Positions 1 to 6,432 of a DNA stretch of 6,933 bases are shown here, in pieces. The notes under the pieces were generated by a model. It saw nothing but the letters and a program-made list of their open reading frames with translations, was not told the origin of the DNA and did no database searches. The position numbers and the translations under genes were made by a program. Source of the DNA: Chloroflexota bacterium. Its GTDB lineage: Bacteria; Chloroflexota; Dehalococcoidia; SM23-28-2; RBG-16-64-32. The stretch spans positions 1 through 6,933 of the forward strand of contig JADFKX010000107.1 in assembly GCA_022564695.1 (NCBI GenBank). Direction: 5' to 3'. Every line of letters starts with the position of its first letter. Within the stretch, counting starts at the first letter, position 1.

Positions 1-344
1 AGCCGATGGACACCCTGGCCGTTGAGCGCTCCGGCAGCTACCACGGTCTATACCACGTCCTCCACGGCGCTATCTCGCCGATGGACGGCATCGGGCCGGA
101 GGAGCTGAAGATCGAGGAGCTGCTGGCACGGCTGCGCGGCGACGAGGTGCGTGAGGTGATCCTGGCGACGAACCCCAACCTGGAGGGGGAGGCGACGGCG
201 ATGTACCTGACGCGGCTGCTGCGGCCGCTGGGGGTCAAGGTGACGCGTCTGGCGCGGGGCCTGCCGATGGGGGGCGACCTAGAGTACGCCGACGACGTCA
301 CGCTGACGCGGGCGATGGAGGGTCGCCAGGAGGTCGAGGGGTAG
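1..344 (+). CDS. recR: Recombination mediator RecR, C-terminal part (5' end outside window)
   Basis: This is the C-terminal half of RecR, the toroidal DNA-clamp protein that works with RecO (and RecF) to load RecA on SSB-coated gapped DNA. The reading frame is open through the left edge, so the ATG at position 6 is an internal Met and the N-terminal helix-hairpin-helix and zinc-finger region lies outside the window. What is visible is the Toprim domain and C-terminal region. It includes the GLYHVLHGAISPMDGIGPEEL stretch, the NPNLEGEATAMYL segment and the RGLPMGGDLEYADDVTLTRA block, all hallmarks of the family. The stop codon (342-344) is one base before the recO start, so the two are co-transcribed and probably translationally coupled. 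That matches their joint role in the RecFOR pathway. Identification is secure. Confidence 0.96.
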   Translation, partial: PMDTLAVERSGSYHGLYHVLHGAISPMDGIGPEELKIEELLARLRGDEVREVILATNPNLEGEATAMYLTRLLRPLGVKVTRLARGLPMGGDLEYADDVTLTRAMEGRQEVEG

Positions 345-345
345 C

Positions 346-1122
346 ATGACGCCGCCACGGTTGTACAAGACGGAGGCGATAATCCTGCGGCAGCGGAAGC
401 TGGGGGAGGCGGACCGTATCCTCACGCTTCACACGCCGGCACACGGCAAGCTGGACGCCAAGGCGAAGGGCGTGCGCAAGACCACCAGCCGGATGTCAGG
501 GCACCTCCAGCCGCTGAACCGCTGCATGGTGCAGTTGGCGCGAGGACGGACGATGGAGGTGATCGCCGGGTGCGACACGCTGGAAAGCTTCCAGCGGCTG
601 CGCGACGACCTGGACCGGCTGAGCCGCGCCCTCTACGTCGCCGAGCTCGCGGACCGCTTCCTGCCGGAGCGGGTGGAGAACGCAGCCACCTACCGGCTGC
701 TGCTGGAGACGCTGCGCCGCCTCCAGGGCGACGCGGATCAGGACATCGTGCTGCGATACTATGAGATGCGGCTGCTGGACCTGAGCGGCTTCCGGCCGGA
801 GCTGGCGCGTTGCCTGGGCTGCGACCAAGCGCTTCAACCGCAGCAGAACTTCTTCGCGCCTGCCGCGGGAGGGACGTACTGCTCCTCGTGCGGCGCGGGA
901 GCGACGGGATCGCGGACTCTATCGCTGAACGGGCTCAAGGTGTTGCGACTACTCCAGCGCGCATCGTATAAAGAGACTGTGCGGCTGAGCATGCCACCGG
1001 CGCTAGCGCAGGAGGTGGAGCGCCACCTCCGCAGCTACATCGTCTACATGCTAGAACGCGACGTCAACGCCGCCGCCTTCGTGGAGCGGTTGCGACGGGA
1101 GCAACAGCCGCTAGGGGTCTGA
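346..1122 (+). CDS. recO: DNA repair protein RecO
   Basis: RecO binds single-stranded DNA and SSB, anneals complementary strands, and with RecR helps RecA replace SSB. The 258-residue length is usual for the family. The N-terminal OB-fold segment shows the typical TEAIILRQRKLGEADRIL opening (residues 9-26) and the KLDAKAKGVRK basic stretch. The helical C-terminal domain carries a zinc-finger-like set of four cysteines, C156-x2-C159 and C179-x2-C182. The ATG at 346 gives the expected N-terminus and lies one base after the recR stop. Purine-rich GGAGGT and AGGGG segments within the 3' end of recR could serve as the ribosome binding site. The gene continues into two small zinc-ribbon genes. No truncation or frameshift is seen. 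Confidence 0.95.
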   Translation: MTPPRLYKTEAIILRQRKLGEADRILTLHTPAHGKLDAKAKGVRKTTSRMSGHLQPLNRCMVQLARGRTMEVIAGCDTLESFQRLRDDLDRLSRALYVAELADRFLPERVENAATYRLLLETLRRLQGDADQDIVLRYYEMRLLDLSGFRPELARCLGCDQALQPQQNFFAPAAGGTYCSSCGAGATGSRTLSLNGLKVLRLLQRASYKETVRLSMPPALAQEVERHLRSYIVYMLERDVNAAAFVERLRREQQPLGV

Positions 1123-1125
1123 GCG

Positions 1126-1422
1126 ATGCCGCTATACGAGTACTACTGCGAGAAGTGCGATAAGCTGTTCGAGGCGTTACGCTTGCTTCGAGAATCGGAT
1201 GCGGCTATCCCCTGCCCGGAGTGCGGCCGTGACGCCGAGCGCATCATGCCGACATCGTTCTCGGCGATGTCCTCAGGCAAGGGATACCCCCAACGAGTAC
1301 CGTTTCACCAAAAGCCGGTGAGAAACGTGAAGCCGAAGAAATCGACTGTAGCGCCTGTGAAGGCGAAAAGCAAGCCTGCCGACCGGACAGGCAGGCGCGG
1401 CGCCAAGGCGGCGAAGAGGTAA
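1126..1422 (+). CDS. FmdB-family zinc-ribbon protein, copy 1
   Basis: This 98-residue protein has the CxxC zinc-ribbon fold named after FmdB, a putative regulator found beside a formamidase gene in Methylophilus. The biochemical role of the family is unknown. The signature MPLYEY start is followed by C8-x2-C11 and C30-x2-C33, which should hold one zinc ion. Residues 34-60 include an ERIMPTSFSAMSSGKGYP segment, and the last ~30 residues are a low-complexity tail rich in Lys, Arg, Ala and Pro, which suggests contact with nucleic acid. The ATG is three bases after the recO stop, and an AGGGGT element (1113-1118) gives a good ribosome binding site. The next gene starts two bases downstream and is a paralogue. 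A function in recombination is suggested only by position. Confidence 0.88.
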   Translation: MPLYEYYCEKCDKLFEALRLLRESDAAIPCPECGRDAERIMPTSFSAMSSGKGYPQRVPFHQKPVRNVKPKKSTVAPVKAKSKPADRTGRRGAKAAKR

Positions 1423-1424
1423 CC

Positions 1425-1856
1425 ATGCCCCTGTACGAGTACCACTGCGAGCCCTGTAACGGCATCTTCGAAAGCATCCGTCCGATGCGAGAGGCATCCG
1501 AGGCCGTGCCCTGCCCGGAGTGCAGCCTTGACGCCCCGCGCATCATGTCCAGCTTCAACGCCTTCACTTTCCGGGACGGCTACCCCCGCCGCCTGCCGGA
1601 CAAGGGGACGTTCTGGCACATGGGCAAGGAGGTCAAGAAGCGCGCTAAGCGTATGCACTGGTACGACCACCCTGAGTTGACACAGCCAAAACCAAAGCCC
1701 CGACCCACGAAGGGCGCAATTACGGTAGCCAAGGATAGACAAGCCTCACAGGCCAATGACCTGTTATACCGTGACCGCTGGGGTGTGGACGCGCGTGGTT
1801 TCCGCCAACCGAAGGCGGCGAAGAAACGCAAGCCGGCGCGCAAGACGATCACCTAG
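1425..1856 (+). CDS. FmdB-family zinc-ribbon protein, copy 2 (tandem paralogue, longer C-terminus)
   Basis: This is a second zinc-ribbon protein of 143 residues, directly following the first. It opens with MPLYEYHCEPC and keeps the same cysteine spacing (C8, C11, C30, C33), the CPEC element and a following RIM segment, so the two genes are paralogues. The nucleotide match is also evident over the first ~35 bases. It differs after residue ~50: a GYPRRLPDKG segment leads into a conserved-looking aromatic and basic stretch (residues about 62-85, with WHMGKEVKKRAKRMHWYDHPEL). A proline- and lysine-rich linker and a basic C-terminus follow. GAGGT at 1416-1420, overlapping the previous gene's end, is the likely ribosome binding site. 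It is probably the last gene of the recR-recO unit. Function is unknown; nucleic-acid binding is an inference from composition. Confidence 0.85.
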   Translation: MPLYEYHCEPCNGIFESIRPMREASEAVPCPECSLDAPRIMSSFNAFTFRDGYPRRLPDKGTFWHMGKEVKKRAKRMHWYDHPELTQPKPKPRPTKGAITVAKDRQASQANDLLYRDRWGVDARGFRQPKAAKKRKPARKTIT

Positions 1857-1869
1857 CGGGCGAGGCAAG

Positions 1870-1881
1870 CTCCCGCGGGAG
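1870..1881. repeat. 12-base perfect palindrome in the convergent intergenic gap
   Basis: CTCCCGCGGGAG is a perfect palindrome lying 13 bases after the stop of the second zinc-ribbon gene and 33 bases before the polyprenyl synthase stop on the other strand. As RNA the stem would need to open its centre to form a loop, and there is no T-run on either side. It is therefore at best a weak or factor-assisted bidirectional termination element. The rest of the 58-base gap (1857-1914) shows nothing else clear beyond a possible 5-base pairing of GGGCG (1858-1862) with CGCCC (1905-1909). Confidence 0.4.
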
Positions 1882-1914
1882 GCAGACAGGCAGGGTGAGC
1901 GGTGCGCCCCGAGG

Positions 1915-2877
1915 TTAGCTGCGCCGCTCCAGTACGTAGTCCGTGAGATCGTAGAGGGCCTGGCGAGCCTCGCCAGCGGGGAGCACCGATAGAGCTTCGT
2001 GGGCGCTGGCGCAGAAATCACGGGCCATCTTGTAGGACTCCTGCGGTATGTCGGATCCCCGGATCGCCTCGACGGCGGGCGCAAGGAGCTCCTTACTTGG
2101 GCTCGTGAGGAACTTCTGGACGGGGTTGTCCCCAGGGTAGCGATCCATGAGGATGAGCGCGGGGAGGGTGAGCGTACCCTGCATGAGGTCGCTGCCCACC
2201 GGCTTGCCCATCTCCGCCTCGTCGCCGGTCAGGTCCAGGATGTCGTCTACGATCTGGAACGCCATGCCGAAGTTGTGCCCGTAGACGCGCAGCGCCTCGA
2301 TCCACTCCTCCGATTCCTGGGCCACGACCGCGCCGCCCTGACAGGCGGTGGCGAACAGCGACGCCGTCTTGCCGCCGATCCGCTGGAGGTAGTCGCGCAC
2401 CGTCTGACGGCTGTCGTAGGCGGTCAGGTCCTGTCCGATCTCTCCTCTGGTCATCATCATCAACGTCTGCGAGAAGAGGCGGATGACGCGGATGTTGCCG
2501 GTGCGGGCTACCTGGTCAGCGGCGTGGGCGAACATGTAGTCGCCCAGCATCACGGTAGTGGCGTTGTGGAGGGTGCTGTTCGCCGTGGGCCGCCCGCGGC
2601 GGGTGGCGGCGTTGTCGATAACGTCGTCGTGAACGAGGGATGCGGTGTGCAGAAGCTCAACGGAGGCGGCGAGCGGCACCAGGAGATCGAGGTTATAGTC
2701 GCCGAAGCGTCCGCCGAGGAGGGTGAGAGCGGGGCGCAAGAGCTTGCCGCCGCCGGCCAGTACGATCTCCAGCATCTTCGCCAGGGGGGCGTAGTCAACC
2801 TGCTTGATGGAGTCGAACGTGGCCTCCACAAGGGCGATGTCCTCCTGGACGGGACCGTAGAGCACGCCTGTCCTCAC
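1915..2877 (-). CDS. Long-chain polyprenyl (heptaprenyl/octaprenyl-type) diphosphate synthase
   Basis: This is an all-helical trans-isoprenyl diphosphate synthase that adds isopentenyl diphosphate units to an allylic primer, most likely to make the side chain of respiratory quinones. All key motifs are present. GGGKLLRP (residues 42-49) binds diphosphate. The first aspartate-rich motif is DDVID (84-88) followed by RRGRPTAN. GGKTASLF has its lysine at 170, and the second aspartate motif is DDILD (211-215). The GKPVGSDL...TLTLPAL block follows. The residue five before the first Asp is a small Ala (79), not an aromatic one, which by the known chain-length rule favours long (C30 or more) products; the exact length cannot be read. 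Start: a GTG at 2877-2875 overlapping the tatD stop as GTGA, with AGGAGGT (2881-2887) three bases upstream, so translation is probably coupled. The 320-residue length is normal. It is the last gene of the rsmI-metG-tatD unit. Confidence 0.93.
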   Translation of the reverse strand: MRTGVLYGPVQEDIALVEATFDSIKQVDYAPLAKMLEIVLAGGGKLLRPALTLLGGRFGDYNLDLLVPLAASVELLHTASLVHDDVIDNAATRRGRPTANSTLHNATTVMLGDYMFAHAADQVARTGNIRVIRLFSQTLMMMTRGEIGQDLTAYDSRQTVRDYLQRIGGKTASLFATACQGGAVVAQESEEWIEALRVYGHNFGMAFQIVDDILDLTGDEAEMGKPVGSDLMQGTLTLPALILMDRYPGDNPVQKFLTSPSKELLAPAVEAIRGSDIPQESYKMARDFCASAHEALSVLPAGEARQALYDLTDYVLERRS

Positions 2878-3710
2878 TTGACCTCCTCGCTCTGCGGCAG
2901 TTGATCGGCGCCGGTGATGTCGCCCAGGCCGAACAGCCAGGCGGTGGCCAGAGCCGTACGCTCGGAGACGGTCTGCACGCTGTCGCCGCGTAGCTCGGCG
3001 ATGTGGGCCACGGTATCCGGCAGGTAGGCGGGCTCGTTGCGGCGGCCACGGTGAGGTTGCGGGGGCAGGTAGGGAGCATCCGTCTCCACGGCCATCCAGC
3101 GGAGAGGAATGCCACCGGCGACGGCGCCAACGCGATCGGCTTTGGGATAGGTGCAGGTGCCGGCGATGGAGATCATGAAGCCTATCTGGATGTAACGCAG
3201 CGCCAGCATGAGGTCACCGGCGAAGCAGTGCATCACGCCCAGGGGCCGGTCCTTGGGCCAATCCGGCAGCGCCCGCTCCTCGTAGGAGGCAAGGACGTCG
3301 TAGGTCTCCCCATCCGCCTCGCGGGAGTGGATGACGACGGGCAGGCTGAGGCGGCGGGCGAGATCAAGCTGTCGATGGAAGGCGTCCACCTGCGCCTCCG
3401 GCGGCGACAGCTTGCGGTAGTAGTCCAGCCCTATCTCGCCTATAGCCACAACCTTCGGCGAGTCCGACAGCCGCTCCAGCGCGCCCAGAGTGCGGTCGTC
3501 CAGGTCCTTGGCATCGTGGGGGTGGACGCCGACAGCGGCGTAGACGTCTGAGTGGGAGTCCGCCAGGTCCACGGCTCGTCGGCTGCTCTCCAGATCGGTG
3601 CCGATCACGACGAAGGCGGAGACACCCGCCTGACGGGCGCGGTCAAGCACCTCGTCACGGTCAGACTCGAATTGGGAGTCCTGTAGGTGGCAGTGGGAAT
3701 CGACGAGCAT
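2874..3710 (-). CDS. tatD: TatD-family metal-dependent hydrolase / DNase
   Basis: This is a TIM-barrel amidohydrolase-like phosphodiesterase of the TatD family; characterised members are divalent-metal-dependent DNases with 3'-5' exonuclease activity. At 278 residues it is slightly longer than the usual ~260, because of a short C-terminal tail after residue 265. Metal ligands are all in place: H6 and H8 in DSHCHL, E92 in GEIGLDYYR, H128 in VIHSRE, H161 in MHCFAG and D211 in VETDAPYLPP. The family RRNEPAYLPDTVAHIAEL block follows. The ATG (3710-3708) is two bases after the metG stop, and an AGGG element inside the metG end can act as ribosome binding site. Its stop overlaps the GTG start of the polyprenyl synthase. 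The metG-tatD pairing is common in bacteria, although no functional link is established. The exact substrate cannot be told from sequence. Confidence 0.94.
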   Translation of the reverse strand: MLVDSHCHLQDSQFESDRDEVLDRARQAGVSAFVVIGTDLESSRRAVDLADSHSDVYAAVGVHPHDAKDLDDRTLGALERLSDSPKVVAIGEIGLDYYRKLSPPEAQVDAFHRQLDLARRLSLPVVIHSREADGETYDVLASYEERALPDWPKDRPLGVMHCFAGDLMLALRYIQIGFMISIAGTCTYPKADRVGAVAGGIPLRWMAVETDAPYLPPQPHRGRRNEPAYLPDTVAHIAELRGDSVQTVSERTALATAWLFGLGDITGADQLPQSEEVK

Positions 3711-3712
3711 CG

Positions 3713-5389
3713 CTACTGCCCTAGCCTCGCTTCCTCTTCCTCGACGATAGCCGGATCGAGCTTCTTGAACAGCGGCTTCGGCTCCGCCAGGGGCTGTCCG
3801 GCCTGCGGTATGACGAGCCGCCAGCCGGCGGCGTCCACGGGCCCTTCGCTACCCAGGTAGGCGTGAAGCTGTTGGCAGCTGAAGGGCAGGTAAGGGTAGA
3901 GGGCGATCTTCAGACCGCTGATGACGCCGATGGCGGTGTAGAGCACGGTAGCGCAGCGCTCACGGTCCTCCTTGATGAGGTGCCAGGGAGCGTTCTCCTC
4001 CACGTAGCGGTTGGCTTCCCGCGCCACGGCCATCGCCGACTCCAGGCCGGCGCGGAAGCGGCAGAGACCTATGTTCTCGCCCGCCTCAGCTATGGCCTGC
4101 TCCGCGCGCGACAGGAGAGCGCTATCGGCGGCGGTCATCTCGCCGGGGGTGGGCACCACGCGGTCGAAGTTGCGGTAGGTGAAGCTGAGGACGCGGTTCA
4201 CCAGGTTGCCCCAGGTGGCCACGAGCTCGTCGTTGTTGCGGCGCACGAAATCGCCCCAGGAGAAGTCCGCGTCGGAGGTCTCAGGCATGTTCACGGAGAG
4301 GTAGTAGCGAAGGGCGTCAGGATCGTAGCGCGATAGGAAGTCGGACACCCAGACGGCGAGCCTGCGGCTGGTGGAGGCCTTGCTGCCGTGAACGGTCTGG
4401 AACTGGTTGGCGGGAACATCATAGGGTAGGTTGTACTTCTCATCGCCCTCACTGTAGCCCATCAGCATCGCCGGCCAGATGAGGGTGTGGAAGGGGATGT
4501 TGTCCTTGCCAATGAAGTAGTAGCTACGGGTGGACGGGTCCAGCCAGTACTCACGCCAGTGCTCCGGCTTCCCGGAACGCTCCGCCCACTCCTGGGAGGC
4601 CGATAGATACCCGATGACGGCCTCGAACCAGACGTAGATTCGCTTGCTGTCATAGCCTTCGAGGGGGATAGGGACTCCCCAGTTAATATCGCGGGTGATG
4701 GCGCGGTCCTGGAGCCCTTCGTTGAGGATGCCCATCGTCCAGTTGAGTACGGCCTTGCGCCAGTGAGTCTGTGGGGAGACCCACTCCTTGAGCTTATCGT
4801 TAAAGGCGCTGAGCCGGAGGAAAAAGTGCTCCTCCTCCCGCCACTCAGGCGTGGCGCCGCAGATCTTGCAGCGGGGGCTGAGCAGGTCGGGGGCGTTGAG
4901 GGTGCGGCCACAGTTGTCACACTGATCGCCGCGGGCGCCGTCATAGTCGCAGTGCGGGCAAGTACCCTCAATGTAGCGGTCGGGCAGGAAGCGCTTGTCC
5001 TGGGGGCAGTAGGGCAGGAGCATCGTGTCCTTGTAGATATGTCCGCGCTCCAGCAAGCGGAGAAAGATGTCGTGGGTGGCACGGGCGTGGTGCTCGGTGC
5101 CGGTGGTGGTGAACAGGTCAAAGGTTATGCCCAGCCGCTGCCACGCCTCCAGGAACTCCTGGTGAAAGCGGGCCGCCACCTTTTCCGGGGACAGCCCCTC
5201 GGCCTCGGCGCGGACGGTGACGGGGGTACCGTGCTGGTCGCTGCCGGAGACCATGAGGACGCTGTTGCCGCGGGCGCGGTGGTAGCGGGCGAAGATGTCG
5301 GCCGGGAGGTAGGCGCCGACGATCTGGCCGGTGTGAAGGGAGCCGTTGGCGTAGGGCCAGGCGACGCAGACGAGTATCTTTTCGGACAT
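3713..5389 (-). CDS. metG: Methionyl-tRNA synthetase, with HTGQ in place of the HIGH motif
   Basis: This cytoplasmic class I enzyme charges tRNA-Met using ATP. The chosen ATG gives 558 residues starting MSEKILVCVAWPYANG, the usual start; a TTG at 5443 would add 18 residues without family support. The Rossmann domain carries the signature region at 19-22, but it reads HTGQ rather than HLGH/HIGH. The connective region has three CxxC pairs (144/147, 157/160, 174/177) plus C128, consistent with zinc knuckles. GKDNIPFH (294-301) is conserved. The KMSKS loop reads KASTS (337-341), similar to the K-x-STS form I recall from Chloroflexota and related enzymes. The anticodon-binding helical domain follows, with DFSWGDFVRRNNDELVATWGNL near its start. 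There is no C-terminal EMAP-like tRNA-binding domain. It lies 64 bases after rsmI and two bases before tatD. No Shine-Dalgarno sequence is visible; a TACAAT lies 13 bases upstream. Confidence 0.95.
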   Translation of the reverse strand: MSEKILVCVAWPYANGSLHTGQIVGAYLPADIFARYHRARGNSVLMVSGSDQHGTPVTVRAEAEGLSPEKVAARFHQEFLEAWQRLGITFDLFTTTGTEHHARATHDIFLRLLERGHIYKDTMLLPYCPQDKRFLPDRYIEGTCPHCDYDGARGDQCDNCGRTLNAPDLLSPRCKICGATPEWREEEHFFLRLSAFNDKLKEWVSPQTHWRKAVLNWTMGILNEGLQDRAITRDINWGVPIPLEGYDSKRIYVWFEAVIGYLSASQEWAERSGKPEHWREYWLDPSTRSYYFIGKDNIPFHTLIWPAMLMGYSEGDEKYNLPYDVPANQFQTVHGSKASTSRRLAVWVSDFLSRYDPDALRYYLSVNMPETSDADFSWGDFVRRNNDELVATWGNLVNRVLSFTYRNFDRVVPTPGEMTAADSALLSRAEQAIAEAGENIGLCRFRAGLESAMAVAREANRYVEENAPWHLIKEDRERCATVLYTAIGVISGLKIALYPYLPFSCQQLHAYLGSEGPVDAAGWRLVIPQAGQPLAEPKPLFKKLDPAIVEEEEARLGQ

Positions 5390-5402
5390 GGAACCGGTTT
5401 GG

Positions 5403-5408
5403 ATTGTA
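5403..5408 (-). promoter_or_regulatory. Possible -10 element (TACAAT) for metG, near-leaderless
   Basis: On the minus strand TACAAT, one mismatch from the consensus TATAAT, ends 13 bases before the metG ATG. Transcription starting about seven bases after the hexamer would give a leader of only ~6 bases. No ribosome binding site is visible in the sequence between it and the ATG (CCAAACCGGTTCC). No convincing -35 hexamer lies at 16-18 bases. This could be an internal promoter in the rsmI-metG unit. It is a single motif hit and not certain. Confidence 0.4.
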
Positions 5409-5453
5409 GCATCCCCAGGAGTGAGAGACGACTCGGGGCCCAAGCCACGGATT

Positions 5454-6284
5454 TCAGTCCTCGGGGTCTGTAACCAACTCCAGCCACATGCGGTAGACCT
5501 GACGGTGAGGCATGCCGTAACGCTGCGCTACCTCGGCGACGGCACGTTTGGCGGGCTCCCCGTCCGACCTACGTTGCCGCAGGTCGCGGCGGACCTCCTC
5601 CATGTCGGGCGCAGCGGGGCCGGTGGACCCCTCCACGACGAGCGTGAACTCACCACGGGGCCTATCGGCGAAGTGCTCCAGCGCCTCGCTGATGGAGCCG
5701 CGGAACACCTCCTCGAACAGCTTAGTCAGCTCGCGGCAGACGGCGATGCGACGCTCGCCCCATTCGGCGTGCATGTCGGAGAGGCCGCGCAGAAGCCTGT
5801 GCGGCGACTCGAAGGCGACTATGGTGCGAGGGTCGTCGCGAAGGGAGGCGAACAGGCGACGGCGCTCGCCGGCGCGGCGGGGGAGGAAGCCCAGGTAGGT
5901 GAACTGCCGGGTGGACAGGCCGGAGACGGCGAGCGCGGCCGTGACGGCGGAGGGGCCGGGGATAGGCGTGACGGTGAACTCTGCCTCCAGGGCCGCCGTC
6001 ACCAGGTCCTGGCCGGGGTCGCTGATGACGGGGGTGCCGCCTTCGGAGACGAGGGCGACGTCGCCCTCGCGCAGGGCGGCGAGGAGGCGTGGGGTGCGCG
6101 CCGCCTTGTTGTGCTCGTTGTAGCTGACAAGGCGGGCGCGGATATCGTAGTGGGCGAGCAGCTTGCGGGTGGTGCGGGTGTCCTCGGCGGCGATGAGGGA
6201 GACCTCACGCAGGACGCGGAGGGCGCGGAGGGTGACGTCCTCCAGATTGCCGATGGGGGTGGCGACGACGTACAGGGTGGGCAT
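5454..6284 (-). CDS. rsmI: 16S rRNA (cytidine-1402-2'-O)-methyltransferase RsmI
   Basis: RsmI uses S-adenosylmethionine to 2'-O-methylate C1402 in the decoding centre of 16S rRNA, which helps decoding fidelity. The 276-residue length matches the family. The tetrapyrrole-methylase-type fold is shown by LYVVATPIGNLEDVTLRAL (4-22), AAEDTRTTRKLL (32-43), YNEHN (55-59), the glycine-rich VALVSEGGTPVISDPG (76-91), and IPGPSAVTAALAVSGL (108-123). FLPRRAGERRRLF and a helix-turn-helix-like C-terminal segment around residues 242-270 (GEPAKRAVAEVAQRYGM) complete the family pattern. The 80-83 segment reads SEGG where many RsmI proteins have SDAG, probably lineage variation. It is the first gene of the minus-strand unit. 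The ATG at 6284 fits the family N-terminus exactly, with TATAAT only nine bases upstream and no Shine-Dalgarno sequence. Confidence 0.95.
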   Translation of the reverse strand: MPTLYVVATPIGNLEDVTLRALRVLREVSLIAAEDTRTTRKLLAHYDIRARLVSYNEHNKAARTPRLLAALREGDVALVSEGGTPVISDPGQDLVTAALEAEFTVTPIPGPSAVTAALAVSGLSTRQFTYLGFLPRRAGERRRLFASLRDDPRTIVAFESPHRLLRGLSDMHAEWGERRIAVCRELTKLFEEVFRGSISEALEHFADRPRGEFTLVVEGSTGPAAPDMEEVRRDLRQRRSDGEPAKRAVAEVAQRYGMPHRQVYRMWLELVTDPED

Positions 6285-6293
6285 CTCGGGGCG

Positions 6294-6299
6294 ATTATA
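6294..6299 (-). promoter_or_regulatory. -10 element (TATAAT) for rsmI, consistent with a leaderless mRNA
   Basis: A perfect TATAAT on the minus strand ends nine bases before the rsmI ATG, and the bases between (CGCCCCGAG) hold no good ribosome binding site. With a usual distance of ~7 bases from the -10 end, transcription would begin at or within about three bases of the ATG. At 16-18 bases upstream the sequence reads around ACCCTT, which is not a consensus -35. Promoters made of a lone -10 just ahead of leaderless genes are known in Deinococcus and actinobacteria, so the arrangement is plausible here. Confidence 0.6.
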
Positions 6300-6307
6300 C
6301 CGTCCGG

Positions 6308-6317
6308 TAGTATACTA
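6308..6317. repeat. 10-base palindrome TAGTATACTA in the divergent promoter region
   Basis: TAGTATACTA is a perfect palindrome between rsmI (minus) and the lipoprotein gene (plus). It contains a TATACT -10-like hexamer on both strands (plus 6311-6316, minus 6314-6309). It could be an operator half-way between divergent genes or a -10 for the plus-strand lipoprotein transcript. No matching -35 is visible at standard spacing on the plus strand, so its role is open. Confidence 0.3.
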
Positions 6318-6356
6318 AGGGTCGCTAAAGGCATCTCAAAAGGGGGAGAGTGCGAC

Positions 6357-6377
6357 ATGCAGGGAAAGCGCCCCTGA
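6357..6377 (+). other. Possible six-codon leader ORF (MQGKRP) upstream of the lipoprotein gene
   Basis: An ATG preceded by a strong purine-rich AGGGGGAGAG (6341-6350) at about six bases opens a six-codon frame ending in TGA at 6375-6377. It has the best ribosome binding site of any plus-strand start in this intergenic region. One base after its stop another short ORF begins. It is in the same frame as the lipoprotein gene, cut off by the TGA. It may be a regulatory leader peptide or chance; no homology is recognisable at this length. Confidence 0.25.
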
Positions 6378-6378
6378 C

Positions 6379-6432
6379 ATGAGGTTACCCAAGTCGCGGT
6401 GGACTGGTCTGGGGGTCTTCCCCGCGCTATGA
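6379..6432 (+). other. Possible 17-codon leader ORF overlapping the lipoprotein start (ATGA)
   Basis: This short frame encodes MRLPKSRWTGLGVFPAL and ends at TGA 6430-6432, which overlaps the lipoprotein ATG at 6429 in an ATGA junction typical of translational coupling. The lipoprotein itself has only a weak ribosome binding site (GGGGGT at 6411-6416, 12 bases from its ATG), so ribosomes ending on this ORF could re-initiate there. The peptide starts with basic residues and turns hydrophobic, like a truncated signal sequence. It is a suggestion only; such short ORFs are common by chance. Confidence 0.3.

Noticed and set aside
1999..2904. Long plus-strand open frame (301 codons) opposite the polyprenyl synthase
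   Set aside because: It lies wholly antisense to a gene with all family motifs, has no recognisable domain, and is a normal by-product of GC-rich codon use.
5390..5443. N-terminal extension of metG from a TTG at 5443
   Set aside because: The extra 18 residues do not resemble the family, and the ATG at 5389 gives the standard MetRS start.
5388..6377. Long plus-strand open frame (329 codons) opposite rsmI
   Set aside because: Its Gly/Ala/Val/Asp-rich repetitive composition is that of a codon-bias shadow, and rsmI on the other strand is well supported.
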